From assembly GCA_031316315.1 (NCBI GenBank), contig JADBEO010000012.1:1-64000 (forward strand): a DNA stretch of 64,000 nt, in the 5' to 3' direction. Made by a program: the position numbers and the translations under genes. Source of the stretch: Chelatococcus sambhunathii. Lineage in GTDB: Bacteria > Pseudomonadota > Alphaproteobacteria > Rhizobiales > Methylopilaceae. The notes under the pieces were generated by a model. The model ran no database searches. It saw nothing but the letters and a program-made list of their open reading frames with translations, and had not been told where the DNA came from. This document shows, piece by piece, positions 44,129-52,170 of this stretch (position 1 is the stretch's first letter; every line of letters starts with the position of its first letter).

Positions 44129-46538
44129 TGCGAACGAGCGGCGGGGTCTTCACCGTTTTGCGCGGCGCGCAAGGCTTGCGTCGAGCGACCGGCTTCTTGC
44201 CGCCCTCGCCGGCCGTCCGCTCGATTTTCTCCGGCTTCGGCGTGACCGGACCTTCCGGGAACTCGAAGCCGAGCCCGCCTGCCCCGTCCTTCGCCTTCGG
44301 ATCGACCACGACGCGCACGGCGCCGCCGCCCTTGAGCCTGCCGAACAGCACCTCCTCGGCGAGCGGCGTCTTGATCGTCTCCTGGATGAGCCGGGCGAGC
44401 GGCCGCGCGCCCATCATCGGATCGTAGCCACGCTCGGCCAGCCAGTCGCGCGCCTCGTCCGACAGCTCGATCGTGACGTTGCGGTCGGCCAGCTGCGCCT
44501 CGAGCTGAAGCACGAACTTCTCGACCACCTGCCGCACCACCTCGATCGGAAGGTTTCCGAAGGCGATGGTCGCGTCGAGACGGTTGCGGAACTCCGGCGC
44601 GAACAGACGGTTGATCGCGTCGGTGTCCTCGCCGGTGCGCTTGCCGCGGCCGAAGCCGATCGGCTCCTTGGCGAGGTCCGAGGCGCCGGCGTTGGTGGTC
44701 ATGATCAGGATGACGTTGCGGAAGTCGACCTGCTTGCCGTTGTGGTCGGTCAGCTTGCCGTGGTCCATGACCTGCAGGAGGATGTTGAACAGGTCCGGAT
44801 GCGCCTTCTCGATCTCGTCGAGCAGCAGGACGCAATGCGGATTCTGGTCGATGCCGTCCGTCAGCAGGCCCCCCTGGTCGAAGCCGACATAGCCGGGAGG
44901 CGCGCCGATCAGACGGCTGACCGTGTGGCGCTCCATGTATTCGGACATGTCGAAACGCAGCAGCTTCACGCCGAGCAGCGAAGAAAGCTGCTTTGCGACC
45001 TCGGTCTTGCCGACGCCGGTGGGGCCCGAGAACAAGTAGCAGCCGATCGGCTTCTCCGGATCACGGAGCCCGGCGCGGGCGAGCTTGATGGTCGAAGACA
45101 GCGCCTCGATCGCCGCCTCCTGGCCGTAGACGACCCGCTTCAGATTGTCGGTCAGCGAGCGCAATACCTCGGCGTCGTCCTTCGACACCGACTTCGGCGG
45201 AATGCGGGCCATGGTGGCGATCGTGACCTCGATCTCCTTCACGCCGAGCGTCTTGCGACGCTTGCCCTCGGGCAGCAGCATCTGGGAGGCGCCGGTCTCG
45301 TCGATCACGTCGATCGCCTTGTCCGGCAGCTTCCGGTCGCTGATGTAGCGATGCGACAGCTCGACAGCCGCCTTCACCGCCTCGTTGGTGAAGCGCACGC
45401 CATGGAAGCTCTCGTAATAGGGCTTCAGCCCCTTCATGATTTCGATCGCGTCCTCGACCGAAGGCTCCGCCACGTCGATCTTCTGGAAGCGCCGGACCAG
45501 CGCCCGGTCCTTCTCGAAGTGCTGGCGGTATTCCTTGTAGGTCGTCGAGCCGATGCAGCGCAGCGAGCCCGAGGCGAGCGCCGGCTTCAGCAGGTTGGAG
45601 GCGTCCATCGCGCCGCCGGAGGTCGCGCCGGCGCCGATGACGGTGTGGATCTCGTCGATGAACAGGATCGCGCCGGGCGTCGCCTCGAGCTCCTTGACGA
45701 CCTGCTTCAGCCGCTCCTCGAAGTCGCCGCGATAGCGCGTGCCGGCAAGCAGCGAGCCCATGTCGAGCGAGAACACGGTCGCGTCGAGCAGCACCTCCGG
45801 CACCTCGTCGCGCACGATGCGCAATGCGAGGCCCTCCGCGATCGCCGTCTTGCCGACCCCGGGGTCGCCCACGAACAGCGGGTTGTTCTTGGTGCGGCGG
45901 CACAGGATCTGGATCGTCCGGGTGATCTCCGCGTCGCGGCCGATCAGCGGATCGATCTTGCCGTCCCTCGCCTTCTTGTTGAGGTTGACGCAGTAGGCGT
46001 CCAGCGCGTCGGCCTTTTTCTTCCCGCCTGGAGCTTCTTCGGTGGTCGTCCCGGCGTCGTCGTCGGCGCCGCGCGGGGCGCGCGTCTCGCTGAGGCCCGG
46101 ACGCTTGGCGATGCCGTGGCTGATGTAGTTGACCGCGTCGTAACGCGTCATGTCCTGCTCCTGCAGGAAGAACGCGGCGTGGCTCTCGCGCTCGGCGAAG
46201 ATCGCGACGAGCACGTTGGCGCCGGTCACCTCCTCGCGGCCGGACGAGGTCACGTGGATCACCGCGCGCTGGATGACGCGCTGGAAGCCGGCGGTCGGCT
46301 TGGAGTCCTCTGACGTGTCGCCGACGAGGTTCTCGAGTTCGGAGTCGACGTATTCGGCGAGGTTGCGCCTCAGGATCTCGAGATCGACGTTGCACGCCCG
46401 CATGACGGCGGCGGCGTCCTGATCGTCGACCAGCGAGAGCAGCAGGTGCTCGAGCGTCGCATATTCGTGGCGGCGCTCGTTGGCGAAGGCGAGCGCACGG
46501 TGGAGCGATTGCTCGAGACTGCGAGAAAATGACGGCAA
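44118..46538 (-). CDS. clpA: ATP-dependent Clp protease ATP-binding subunit ClpA
   Basis: ClpA is the AAA+ unfoldase that feeds substrates, including ClpS-delivered N-degron proteins, to the ClpP peptidase. The 806-residue protein has the ClpN repeat domain (residues 1-145). Two AAA+ modules follow: Walker [14 protein letters not shown] at 224-236 and [13 protein letters not shown] at 505-517, with Walker B segments [12 protein letters not shown] and [13 protein letters not shown]. The IGL-type ClpP-binding loop is present as [10 protein letters not shown]. The C-terminal 60 residues are Lys/Pro-rich, longer than in E. coli. It lies 9 bp downstream of clpS, the standard arrangement. Confidence 0.96.
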   Translation of the reverse strand: MPSFSRSLEQSLHRALAFANERRHEYATLEHLLLSLVDDQDAAAVMRACNVDLEILRRNLAEYVDSELENLVGDTSEDSKPTAGFQRVIQRAVIHVTSSGREEVTGANVLVAIFAERESHAAFFLQEQDMTRYDAVNYISHGIAKRPGLSETRAPRGADDDAGTTTEEAPGGKKKADALDAYCVNLNKKARDGKIDPLIGRDAEITRTIQILCRRTKNNPLFVGDPGVGKTAIAEGLALRIVRDEVPEVLLDATVFSLDMGSLLAGTRYRGDFEERLKQVVKELEATPGAILFIDEIHTVIGAGATSGGAMDASNLLKPALASGSLRCIGSTTYKEYRQHFEKDRALVRRFQKIDVAEPSVEDAIEIMKGLKPYYESFHGVRFTNEAVKAAVELSHRYISDRKLPDKAIDVIDETGASQMLLPEGKRRKTLGVKEIEVTIATMARIPPKSVSKDDAEVLRSLTDNLKRVVYGQEAAIEALSSTIKLARAGLRDPEKPIGCYLFSGPTGVGKTEVAKQLSSLLGVKLLRFDMSEYMERHTVSRLIGAPPGYVGFDQGGLLTDGIDQNPHCVLLLDEIEKAHPDLFNILLQVMDHGKLTDHNGKQVDFRNVILIMTTNAGASDLAKEPIGFGRGKRTGEDTDAINRLFAPEFRNRLDATIAFGNLPIEVVRQVVEKFVLQLEAQLADRNVTIELSDEARDWLAERGYDPMMGARPLARLIQETIKTPLAEEVLFGRLKGGGAVRVVVDPKAKDGAGGLGFEFPEGPVTPKPEKIERTAGEGGKKPVARRKPCAPRKTVKTPPLVRSDG

Positions 46539-46547
46539 CTCGTTACC

Positions 46548-46904
46548 TCACTTCTTCTCCATGACGCATTGCAGCGGGTGCTGATGCTTGCGCGCGAAGT
46601 CCATCACCTGGGTGACCTTGGTCTCCGCGACTTCATAGGTATAGACGCCGCACTCGCCCGCGCCGTGATTGTGCACGTGGAGCATGATGCGCGTCGCCGC
46701 TTCGCGGTCCTTGGAGAAGAACTGCTCCAGGACGTGAACGACGAACTCCATCGGGGTGTAGTCGTCGTTGAGAATGAGCACGCGATAGAGGCTCGGCCGC
46801 TTCACCTTCGGGCGGGTCTTCGTGACGACGGCCGTCCCGGGCCCTGCGTCCTCGACGCGGCGTGAACCAAACACCGGAAGGCGCGAACGATCCGCCGCCA
46901 TCAT
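46548..46904 (-). CDS. clpS: ClpS adaptor protein
   Basis: ClpS binds N-terminal degron residues and delivers the proteins to ClpA. The 118-residue product shows the family core: [24 protein letters not shown], the sequence [28 protein letters not shown], and [20 protein letters not shown] at the end. The flexible N-terminal 35 residues are basic. Two adjacent ATGs (46904 and 46901) are possible; longer upstream starts give Arg/Gly-rich extensions not typical of the family. Confidence 0.95.
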   Translation of the reverse strand: MMAADRSRLPVFGSRRVEDAGPGTAVVTKTRPKVKRPSLYRVLILNDDYTPMEFVVHVLEQFFSKDREAATRIMLHVHNHGAGECGVYTYEVAETKVTQVMDFARKHQHPLQCVMEKK

Positions 46905-47211
46905 GGGCCGGGACGCCGCTGCATCAGGCCGGCCCGCGCAGCGGCGAGGCCGCCAATGGGCTGAATGACCACGTCCGTCGTTCATGGCTCCCGATCGAGG
47001 CTCCGTCGCTTCCGCCCTCGCCGCACCGCCGCCTCGTCGCCTGAACACCTCGGCGCCGGAGCAAATCGGCAGGACGAATGTTAGCATGGATGGCCCGCCG
47101 CGCCAGACCGCAGGCCGCTGTTCCGCTCATCAGCTATGATCGAATCCGCGGAAAAAAAGACCGCACGCCAATCGGCTAGTCGGCAGCGGCGGAAAGCAGG
47201 AGGCCAGAACG
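46905..47211. other. Non-coding gap between clpS and the phasin terminator
   Basis: This stretch has no convincing gene on either strand. It must contain the clpS-clpA promoter on the minus strand. An AT-richer patch with seven A residues lies near 47151-47157, followed by GC-rich sequence. No repeat, tRNA or riboswitch was recognised. Confidence 0.5.
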
Positions 47212-47236
47212 AAAAAGCCCGGCGCTAGGCCGGGCT
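47212..47236 (-). terminator. Intrinsic terminator of the phasin gene
   Basis: AGCCCGGC (47216-47223) pairs with GCCGGGCT (47229-47236) around a 5-base loop. The five A residues at 47212-47216 give a T tract on the minus strand. It lies about 40 bp after the phasin stop. Confidence 0.85.
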
Positions 47237-47273
47237 CATCGATCTCGGATCGCCGACGGACGTCGGCGAGGCG

Positions 47274-47609
47274 TCACTTGACCTTGGAAAGCGCGGTCTC
47301 GACCGGCTTGTAGGTCTCCTTGGCGAGGTCGGCGTAGAGTTCGCCGATCTTCGTCATACGCGCGAGATAGGTCTCATAGCTCGACTTGACGTAGGCCGAC
47401 TGGACCTCGATGGCCTTGTCGATGGTCTTCGCGCCGAGCAGCTTCTCGACCAGCGCCGAGCTGTCCTCGAAGGACTTCTTCGAGTAGTCGGCAACTTCCA
47501 CGGCGATCGCCTGGAAGCCCTTGCTCACTGCGCCGAAGCTCTTGAGCGCCTGGTCGACGCCCTCGCGGCCAAACTTCTGAAAATCGTCGAACGACGGGGT
47601 CGTGGTCAT
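47274..47609 (-). CDS. Phasin family protein
   Basis: Phasins coat polyhydroxyalkanoate granules and modulate their size. The 111-residue product is mainly amphipathic helix and matches the phasin_2 type: FDDFQKFGREGVDQALKSFGAVSKGFQAIAVEVADYSKKSFEDSS, AKTIDKAIEVQSAYVKSSYETYLARMTKIGELYADLAKE. The second ATG is chosen because GGAAGGG lies six bases upstream. The first ATG (47615) touches the ribosome site. It is a single-gene transcript with a good promoter and terminator, suggesting strong expression. No PHA synthase gene is in the window. Confidence 0.9.
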   Translation of the reverse strand: MTTTPSFDDFQKFGREGVDQALKSFGAVSKGFQAIAVEVADYSKKSFEDSSALVEKLLGAKTIDKAIEVQSAYVKSSYETYLARMTKIGELYADLAKETYKPVETALSKVK

Positions 47610-47716
47610 ATGCATCCCTTCCGGTGCGATTCATGGATCGACCGGAGCGCCGCTACTCCAGACCTGCCACGGCGTACGGTCGCGCCGGGAGGCGTCTTCG
47701 TGTCCCGACGCGGCGA

Positions 47717-47744
47717 TTTATATGCACTGCAACATAACTGTCAA
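47717..47744 (-). promoter_or_regulatory. Strong promoter of the phasin gene with TGCACTGCA in the spacer
   Basis: On the minus strand TTGACA (47739-47744) is followed after 16 bases by TATAAA (47717-47722). The spacer starts at the -10 box with the 9-base palindrome TGCACTGCA (47723-47731). TGC/GCA dyads at phasin promoters are known targets of the PHA-responsive repressor PhaR. The position between the boxes suits repression. The leader to the ATG is about 100 bases. Confidence 0.65.
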
Positions 47745-47791
47745 CCTCGTGCATTGCGTCGCAAAAACCGCGACGCGCGCGTCGCGTCGGC

Positions 47792-47806
47792 TTAACCGGT
47801 CCGTAA
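47792..47806 (+). promoter_or_regulatory. Imperfect CtrA-like site before the D-Ala-D-Ala carboxypeptidase gene
   Basis: TTAACCGGTCCGTAA fits TTAA-N7-TTAA with one mismatch (GTAA in the second half). It lies about 100 bases before the chosen start. CtrA controls many cell-cycle and envelope genes in alphaproteobacteria. One mismatch makes chance occurrence quite possible. Confidence 0.3.
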
Positions 47807-47908
47807 CCGCATCTCCCTACCGTCATTGACAGCGCCGTGAGGGACACAGGCTGGCGGCGCTCCATGAGTCGGCGCAGCGAGCGGCGCCATCGCAAGGCGG
47901 CGGGTGAA

Positions 47909-49552
47909 ATGTCGGGTAGCGTAAGGAAATTCGGCGGGAAGTTCGCTTGGACCGCCGCGATCGTGGGCGTAACGTCGGGACTTCTGGCCGCGAGCATCGT
48001 TGACGCAGACGCGCGGTCCCGCAGGTCGCATCACAGGGCGATCAAGCCCACGCCCGCCGCGACCTTCACAGGCGCCTCGAACTACGCCGCCCTCGTGGTC
48101 GACGCCAAGACCGGACGGACGCTTTACGAGGCGAATCCCGACGCGCTCCGCTATCCGGCGTCGGTCACCAAGGTGATGACGCTCTACCTCGTTTTCGAGG
48201 ATCTCGAGCGCGGCCGCATCCGGCTCGACACGCAGCTGACCATGTCGTCGCGCTGCGCCGCGATGGCGCCGTCCAAGCTCGGCATCCGGCCGGGCCAGAC
48301 GATCGACGTCGAGGACGGCATCAGGGCGCTCGTGACGAAATCCGCCAACGACGTCGCCTGCGCCTTCGGCGACAACCTCGAGGGCTCGGAGAGCGCCTTC
48401 GCCGACCGCATGACCCGCAAGGCGCGCGCCATCGGCATGAGCCGCTCGACCTTCCGCAACGCCTCGGGCCTGCCGAACCCCGAACACATCACGACCGCGC
48501 GCGACCTCGTCACGCTCGGACGCGCGATCCAGGACCGCTTCCCGCGCTATTACGGCTACTTCGGGACCCGCGTCTTCGCGTGGGGCCGCCAGCGGATCGG
48601 AAACCACAATCGGCTTCTCGGCCGTGTCGAGGGTGTGGACGGCATCAAGACCGGCTACACCAACGCATCCGGATTCAACCTGCTGACCTCGGTCAAAAGC
48701 AATGGCCGCAGCATCGTCGCCGTCGTCATGGGCGGCCGCACCGGCGCCTCGCGCGACGCCCACATGCAGCAGCTGATCGCGCTGAATCTGCCCCGCGCGC
48801 AGCCGGGCTCCCGCACCGCGCCGCTTGTCGCCGACGCCAGCGAACGGGTGACCCCCGTCAACGCCCGGCCGGCGGTCATGTCCGGCGTGCCGATGCCGCT
48901 CGCCGCGCCGCGGGTGCCGACCACCGAACGTGTCGCCTCGCTCGACGCGGACGTGCCGCTCCCCCCGTCGGCTCCGAGCCGCGAGGCCTCCTCGCCGCGT
49001 GAGACGCAGCCGGCAAGGCCGATCTCCTCCGGCGCGACGCCGCGCGCATCCCAGCGCGTGGTCCCCGAGGACGAGGCGCCGGTCGAGGCCGCCGCAATCG
49101 CCCCGGCCGCCGAGCGCCGCCCCGTCGACGCGCCGAAGCCGATGCGCTGGATCGTCGGAACGGCGCCCGCGACCACGGGCAGCGTATCCACAGGAGAGTC
49201 CGGCGTCGCGGAGCTTGCGGCCGCCGAGCCAACCGCGACCCAGGCTGAAAGGCCGGTCAAAGCGGCCATGACGCAGCCGGCCGTCGAGCGCGAGCCGACA
49301 CCTCCGCGCAAGGGCTGGATGATCCAGATCGGCGCCACCACCGAGGCGTCCGCGGCCGAGGCGCTGCTGTCGAACGCCCGGTCCAAGGGCGGCAAGGCGC
49401 TCGGCGCCGCCGAGCCCTACACCGAAATCTACACGAAGGGCGCGACGACCTATTACCGGGCGCGCTTCGCCGGCCTCAACGAAGAGTCGGCCGACGCCGC
49501 CTGCAAGGCGCTCAAGCGCAGCTCGGTGAGCTGCTTCGCGATCAAGAACTGA
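47909..49552 (+). CDS. D-alanyl-D-alanine carboxypeptidase (DacF type) with C-terminal SPOR domain
   Basis: This class A low-molecular-mass penicillin-binding protein trims the terminal D-Ala from peptidoglycan stem peptides. With the start used, the catalytic motifs are SVTK (about residues 85-88, active Ser), SAN (145-147) and KTG (247-249). A signal or anchor segment is WTAAIVGVTSGLLAASIVDA. The middle 300-460 is Pro/Ala-rich linker. The last 75 residues form a SPOR-type septal peptidoglycan-binding domain (MIQIGATTEASAAEALLSNA, TYYRARFAGL). Alternative starts at 47864 (ATG) and 47837 (GTG) would add Arg-rich residues; this ATG has an AAGGCGG site. It converges with the DnaJ-like gene. Confidence 0.92.
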   Translation: MSGSVRKFGGKFAWTAAIVGVTSGLLAASIVDADARSRRSHHRAIKPTPAATFTGASNYAALVVDAKTGRTLYEANPDALRYPASVTKVMTLYLVFEDLERGRIRLDTQLTMSSRCAAMAPSKLGIRPGQTIDVEDGIRALVTKSANDVACAFGDNLEGSESAFADRMTRKARAIGMSRSTFRNASGLPNPEHITTARDLVTLGRAIQDRFPRYYGYFGTRVFAWGRQRIGNHNRLLGRVEGVDGIKTGYTNASGFNLLTSVKSNGRSIVAVVMGGRTGASRDAHMQQLIALNLPRAQPGSRTAPLVADASERVTPVNARPAVMSGVPMPLAAPRVPTTERVASLDADVPLPPSAPSREASSPRETQPARPISSGATPRASQRVVPEDEAPVEAAAIAPAAERRPVDAPKPMRWIVGTAPATTGSVSTGESGVAELAAAEPTATQAERPVKAAMTQPAVEREPTPPRKGWMIQIGATTEASAAEALLSNARSKGGKALGAAEPYTEIYTKGATTYYRARFAGLNEESADAACKALKRSSVSCFAIKN

Positions 49553-49566
49553 TGCGGGAGGGGGCC

Positions 49567-50082
49567 TCAGCCATGGCGCCGCTTCGCGAGAAAGTCCTTG
49601 GCGGCGTTGGCGAGCGCAGCGAGGTCCGTCGAGCCCCCCTGGTCGGGATGGATTTTCTTCATCAGCGCCCGATGCGCACGGCTGATTTCTTCCGTGGACG
49701 CCCCCGGCTGCACGCCAAGGATCTGATACGCCTGCTGTTCCGTCATTACGCCCGGATCGAGCCCGACCTCGCCGGACCGCGCGTTCGCGTCACGCTCGAA
49801 GTCCGGACGCCGACCGGACGGCCGGCGGCGACGGTGAGCTTCGGACGGAGCTGACCGCCGCTTCGGACGCGGCGCAGCGAACACGCCGAGCGCGCCGAGT
49901 CCCATGAGCGTCAGGCCGTAGAGCGGCTTGCCCAGAAGGGTGAGCATTAAACCGAACACCCAGACCGCGAGCGCCGCCAGCCGGATCTGGCGGCGCGCAT
50001 GCGCCGGGTCCGATTCGACGAGGATCTGCCCGACGGCGAGGAAGGTCGCGACCGCCATCGCCCCGAACACGATCCAGATCAT
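49567..50082 (-). CDS. Membrane-anchored J-domain protein
   Basis: The 171-residue product has two N-terminal hydrophobic helices (IWIVFGAMAVATFLAVGQIL and IRLAALAVWVFGLMLTLLG, plus a third short one). An Arg/Pro-rich linker follows, then a C-terminal J domain of about 60 residues. The J domain begins MTEQQAYQILGVQPGASTEEISRAHRALMKKIHPDQGGS and contains the HPD tripeptide needed to stimulate DnaK ATPase. This TM-linker-J layout resembles DjlC/TIM14 (Pam18)-like proteins common in alphaproteobacteria. The partner Hsp70 and substrate are unknown. It is divergent from panC. Confidence 0.88.
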   Translation of the reverse strand: MIWIVFGAMAVATFLAVGQILVESDPAHARRQIRLAALAVWVFGLMLTLLGKPLYGLTLMGLGALGVFAAPRPKRRSAPSEAHRRRRPSGRRPDFERDANARSGEVGLDPGVMTEQQAYQILGVQPGASTEEISRAHRALMKKIHPDQGGSTDLAALANAAKDFLAKRRHG

Positions 50083-50203
50083 GCCTCTCCCCGGCGCCTC
50101 CGCGCCCTGTGCGCGCCCTTTCGAACGTCGCGTGGCGTCGCGCCTGCTTGCCTGATAATCGGCTGCCGCGAAACGATTGTCGACGAAGGGCCGCCGCGCA
50201 ACC

Positions 50204-51070
50204 ATGCCTGCTCCCGCTGTCGTGACCACAGTTGAAGCCCTGCGCGCTGTCGTCGACGGCTGGCGGCGTGATGGAGAGCGCGTCGCGCTCGTGCCGACGA
50301 TGGGCGCGCTCCACGCCGGCCATCTCGCGCTGGTCGCGGAAGCGCGGCGCGCCGCGACGCGGACAGTCGTTTCGATCTTCGTGAACCCGACGCAGTTCGC
50401 CCCGCACGAGGATCTCGCGACCTATCCGCGGAACCTCGAGAGCGACCTTGCGGCGTTGGCGCCGACGGGCGCCGATCTCGTCTTCGCGCCTGACGTCGGC
50501 GAGATGTATCCCGAGGGCGCCTCGACGGTGGTGACCGTCGGCGGACCGTCCGAAGGGCTGGAGAGCGTCGCGCGGCCTCATTTCTTCGCGGGCGTCGCGA
50601 CGGTCGTCGCGAAACTCCTGATCCAATGCGCGGCCGACGTCGCCGTGTTTGGCGAGAAGGACTTCCAGCAACTCGCCGTGGTTCGGCGAATGGCGCGCGA
50701 CCTCTCGATCCCGACAACCATCCTGGGCGTTCCGACGATCCGCGAGCCGAGCGGTCTCGCGATGTCGTCGCGCAACGCCTATCTGTCGGACGAAGAGCGG
50801 GCGCGCGCCGCCGGTCTCCATGCGGCGCTCGCGAGGGCCGCCGAGGCGATCGGATCCGGCCAAGCCCCCGCGGACGCTTTGACGCGGGCGACCGCCCAGA
50901 TCGAAGCGTCGGGTTTTACATTGGACTACGTGGAACTGCGTGACGCCGAGACGCTCCAGGCGTTCGAGCCACGCTCCGGGCGGCCGGGGAGGCTGCTGGC
51001 GGCGGCGCGGATCGCCGGAGTGCGGTTGATCGACAACGTTCCGGTCACGATCTCGCCGGATCACGCGTGA
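50204..51070 (+). CDS. panC: Pantoate-beta-alanine ligase PanC
   Basis: PanC condenses pantoate with beta-alanine using ATP to form pantothenate, the precursor of coenzyme A. The 288-residue protein has the adenylate-forming motifs VALVPTMGALHAGHLALV (HxGH-type near residue 45), SIFVNPTQFAPHEDLATYPR, RPHFFAGVATVVAKLL, VFGEKDFQQLAVVRRM and GLAMSSRNAYLSDEER (KMSKS-like). An upstream in-frame TTG would add nine residues. The usual partner panB is not nearby. Confidence 0.96.
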   Translation: MPAPAVVTTVEALRAVVDGWRRDGERVALVPTMGALHAGHLALVAEARRAATRTVVSIFVNPTQFAPHEDLATYPRNLESDLAALAPTGADLVFAPDVGEMYPEGASTVVTVGGPSEGLESVARPHFFAGVATVVAKLLIQCAADVAVFGEKDFQQLAVVRRMARDLSIPTTILGVPTIREPSGLAMSSRNAYLSDEERARAAGLHAALARAAEAIGSGQAPADALTRATAQIEASGFTLDYVELRDAETLQAFEPRSGRPGRLLAAARIAGVRLIDNVPVTISPDHA

Positions 51071-51153
51071 AGACGGGCCTTTTGTATTAAGATGTGAAAC
51101 AATTGGTGAGTTCGGCGCGTTCGCCGAGCGACCGCACAGGAACTGGAACTGCC

Positions 51154-51690
51154 ATGGCGACCGCCGCCGTCCGTTTTTCCCCGCTCTCCGCCCCGGCCCG
51201 GACCAAGGCCTCGCCCCGGGCGCGCAAGTCGATGGTGATCGGCGCGCGCGAGGCGATGAAGCTTTCCCGGGCCAAGCAGGCCGTGTTCATCGATCTCCGA
51301 AACTGGGAGATTGTTGACCAGACCGGCTGGATCGAAGGCTCGTTCCACTGCCCGCCCGGCGAGTTTTCGAACATCGTCTCCCCGACGAGCGCGCTGCACG
51401 CGCGTCTGTTCGAGCCAGGCAAGACCTTCATTTTCTACGGCGGCCCGGACTGCGCGCCGCTGGCTTCGGCCAAGCGCGCGAAGGAACTCGGGCTGGAGAA
51501 GGCGCTGGCGTTACGTGGCGGCCTGAAGGCTTGGCGTGCCGCTGGCGGGCGGATTTCCGGCCATCCGAACAGCCCGTTCCCTGTGCTTCGCGCCTCGTTT
51601 GGGATCGCGAGCCACTTCGCTCGGCGGCGCTTGCTCGCCTGGTGGCGCGGAGAGCGCGCCCGGAGCCGCGGGAAGCTCGAGCGCGCCTGA
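51154..51690 (+). CDS. Rhodanese-fold protein lacking the catalytic cysteine
   Basis: The 178-residue product has a rhodanese-like domain in the middle: AVFIDLRNWEIVDQTGWIEGSFHCPPGEF, FIFYGGPDCAPLASAKRAKELGL and ALRGGLKAWRAAGG. At the place where active rhodaneses read YCxxGxRS, this protein reads YGGPDCAPLAS. The catalytic Cys is Gly96, and the nearest Cys (100) is four residues later. It is probably not a sulfurtransferase, or it uses a shifted Cys. The N-terminal 25 residues are Ala/Arg-rich and the C-terminus is strongly basic. A second, intact rhodanese follows 23 bp later, and the two show clear mutual similarity. Confidence 0.8.
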   Translation: MATAAVRFSPLSAPARTKASPRARKSMVIGAREAMKLSRAKQAVFIDLRNWEIVDQTGWIEGSFHCPPGEFSNIVSPTSALHARLFEPGKTFIFYGGPDCAPLASAKRAKELGLEKALALRGGLKAWRAAGGRISGHPNSPFPVLRASFGIASHFARRRLLAWWRGERARSRGKLERA

Positions 51691-51713
51691 TCGACCGGGG
51701 AAGCCTCGACGCC

Positions 51714-52121
51714 ATGGGCCAGACCATCGTTGTCGGCTACCGCAAGCTGCTCGACGACGCGGACGCGCGGGTCGCAAGCGTCGATGCGGCCAAGGCCGTT
51801 TCAATGATCGGCGAGGACGACGTCGTTTTCGTCGATCTCCGGGACCCACGCGAGCTTGAGCGCGACGGCAAGATTCCGGGCGCGTTCCACTGTCCGCGCG
51901 GCATGCTCGAGTTCTGGATCGATCCAGACAGCCCCTATCACAAGCCGACCTTCGCGGCGGACAAGCGCTTCGTCTTCTACTGCGCGAGCGGCTGGCGCTC
52001 CGCATTGGCGGCCGACACGGCGCAGACCATGGGGCTGAAGCCGGTCGCGCATCTCGCGGGCGGCTTCAAGGCGTGGAAGGACGCTGGCGGTCCCGTCGAG
52101 GCCGTAGATCGTAAGGCGTGA
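51714..52121 (+). CDS. Rhodanese-domain sulfurtransferase
   Basis: This 135-residue single-domain rhodanese carries the full active-site loop FVFYCASGWRSALAA with catalytic Cys90. Family blocks are VVFVDLRDPRELERDGKIPGAFHCPRGMLEFWID near residue 38 and AHLAGGFKAWKDAGGPVE at the end. Such proteins transfer sulfane sulfur to thiol or cyanide acceptors; the true acceptor is unknown. The start ATG lies 23 bp after the preceding rhodanese-like gene and a longer frame through that gene is rejected. The two likely arose by duplication. Confidence 0.92.
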   Translation: MGQTIVVGYRKLLDDADARVASVDAAKAVSMIGEDDVVFVDLRDPRELERDGKIPGAFHCPRGMLEFWIDPDSPYHKPTFAADKRFVFYCASGWRSALAADTAQTMGLKPVAHLAGGFKAWKDAGGPVEAVDRKA

Positions 52122-52170
52122 AGCGGCCGATCAACGACCGTCGCTGCGCTCCGCGCGCAAAAGCGAGAAA

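Noticed and set aside
43911-46313. Long plus-strand open frame opposite clpA and azlC
   Set aside because: Composition is typical of an antisense shadow and the opposite strand holds clear Walker and ClpN motifs.
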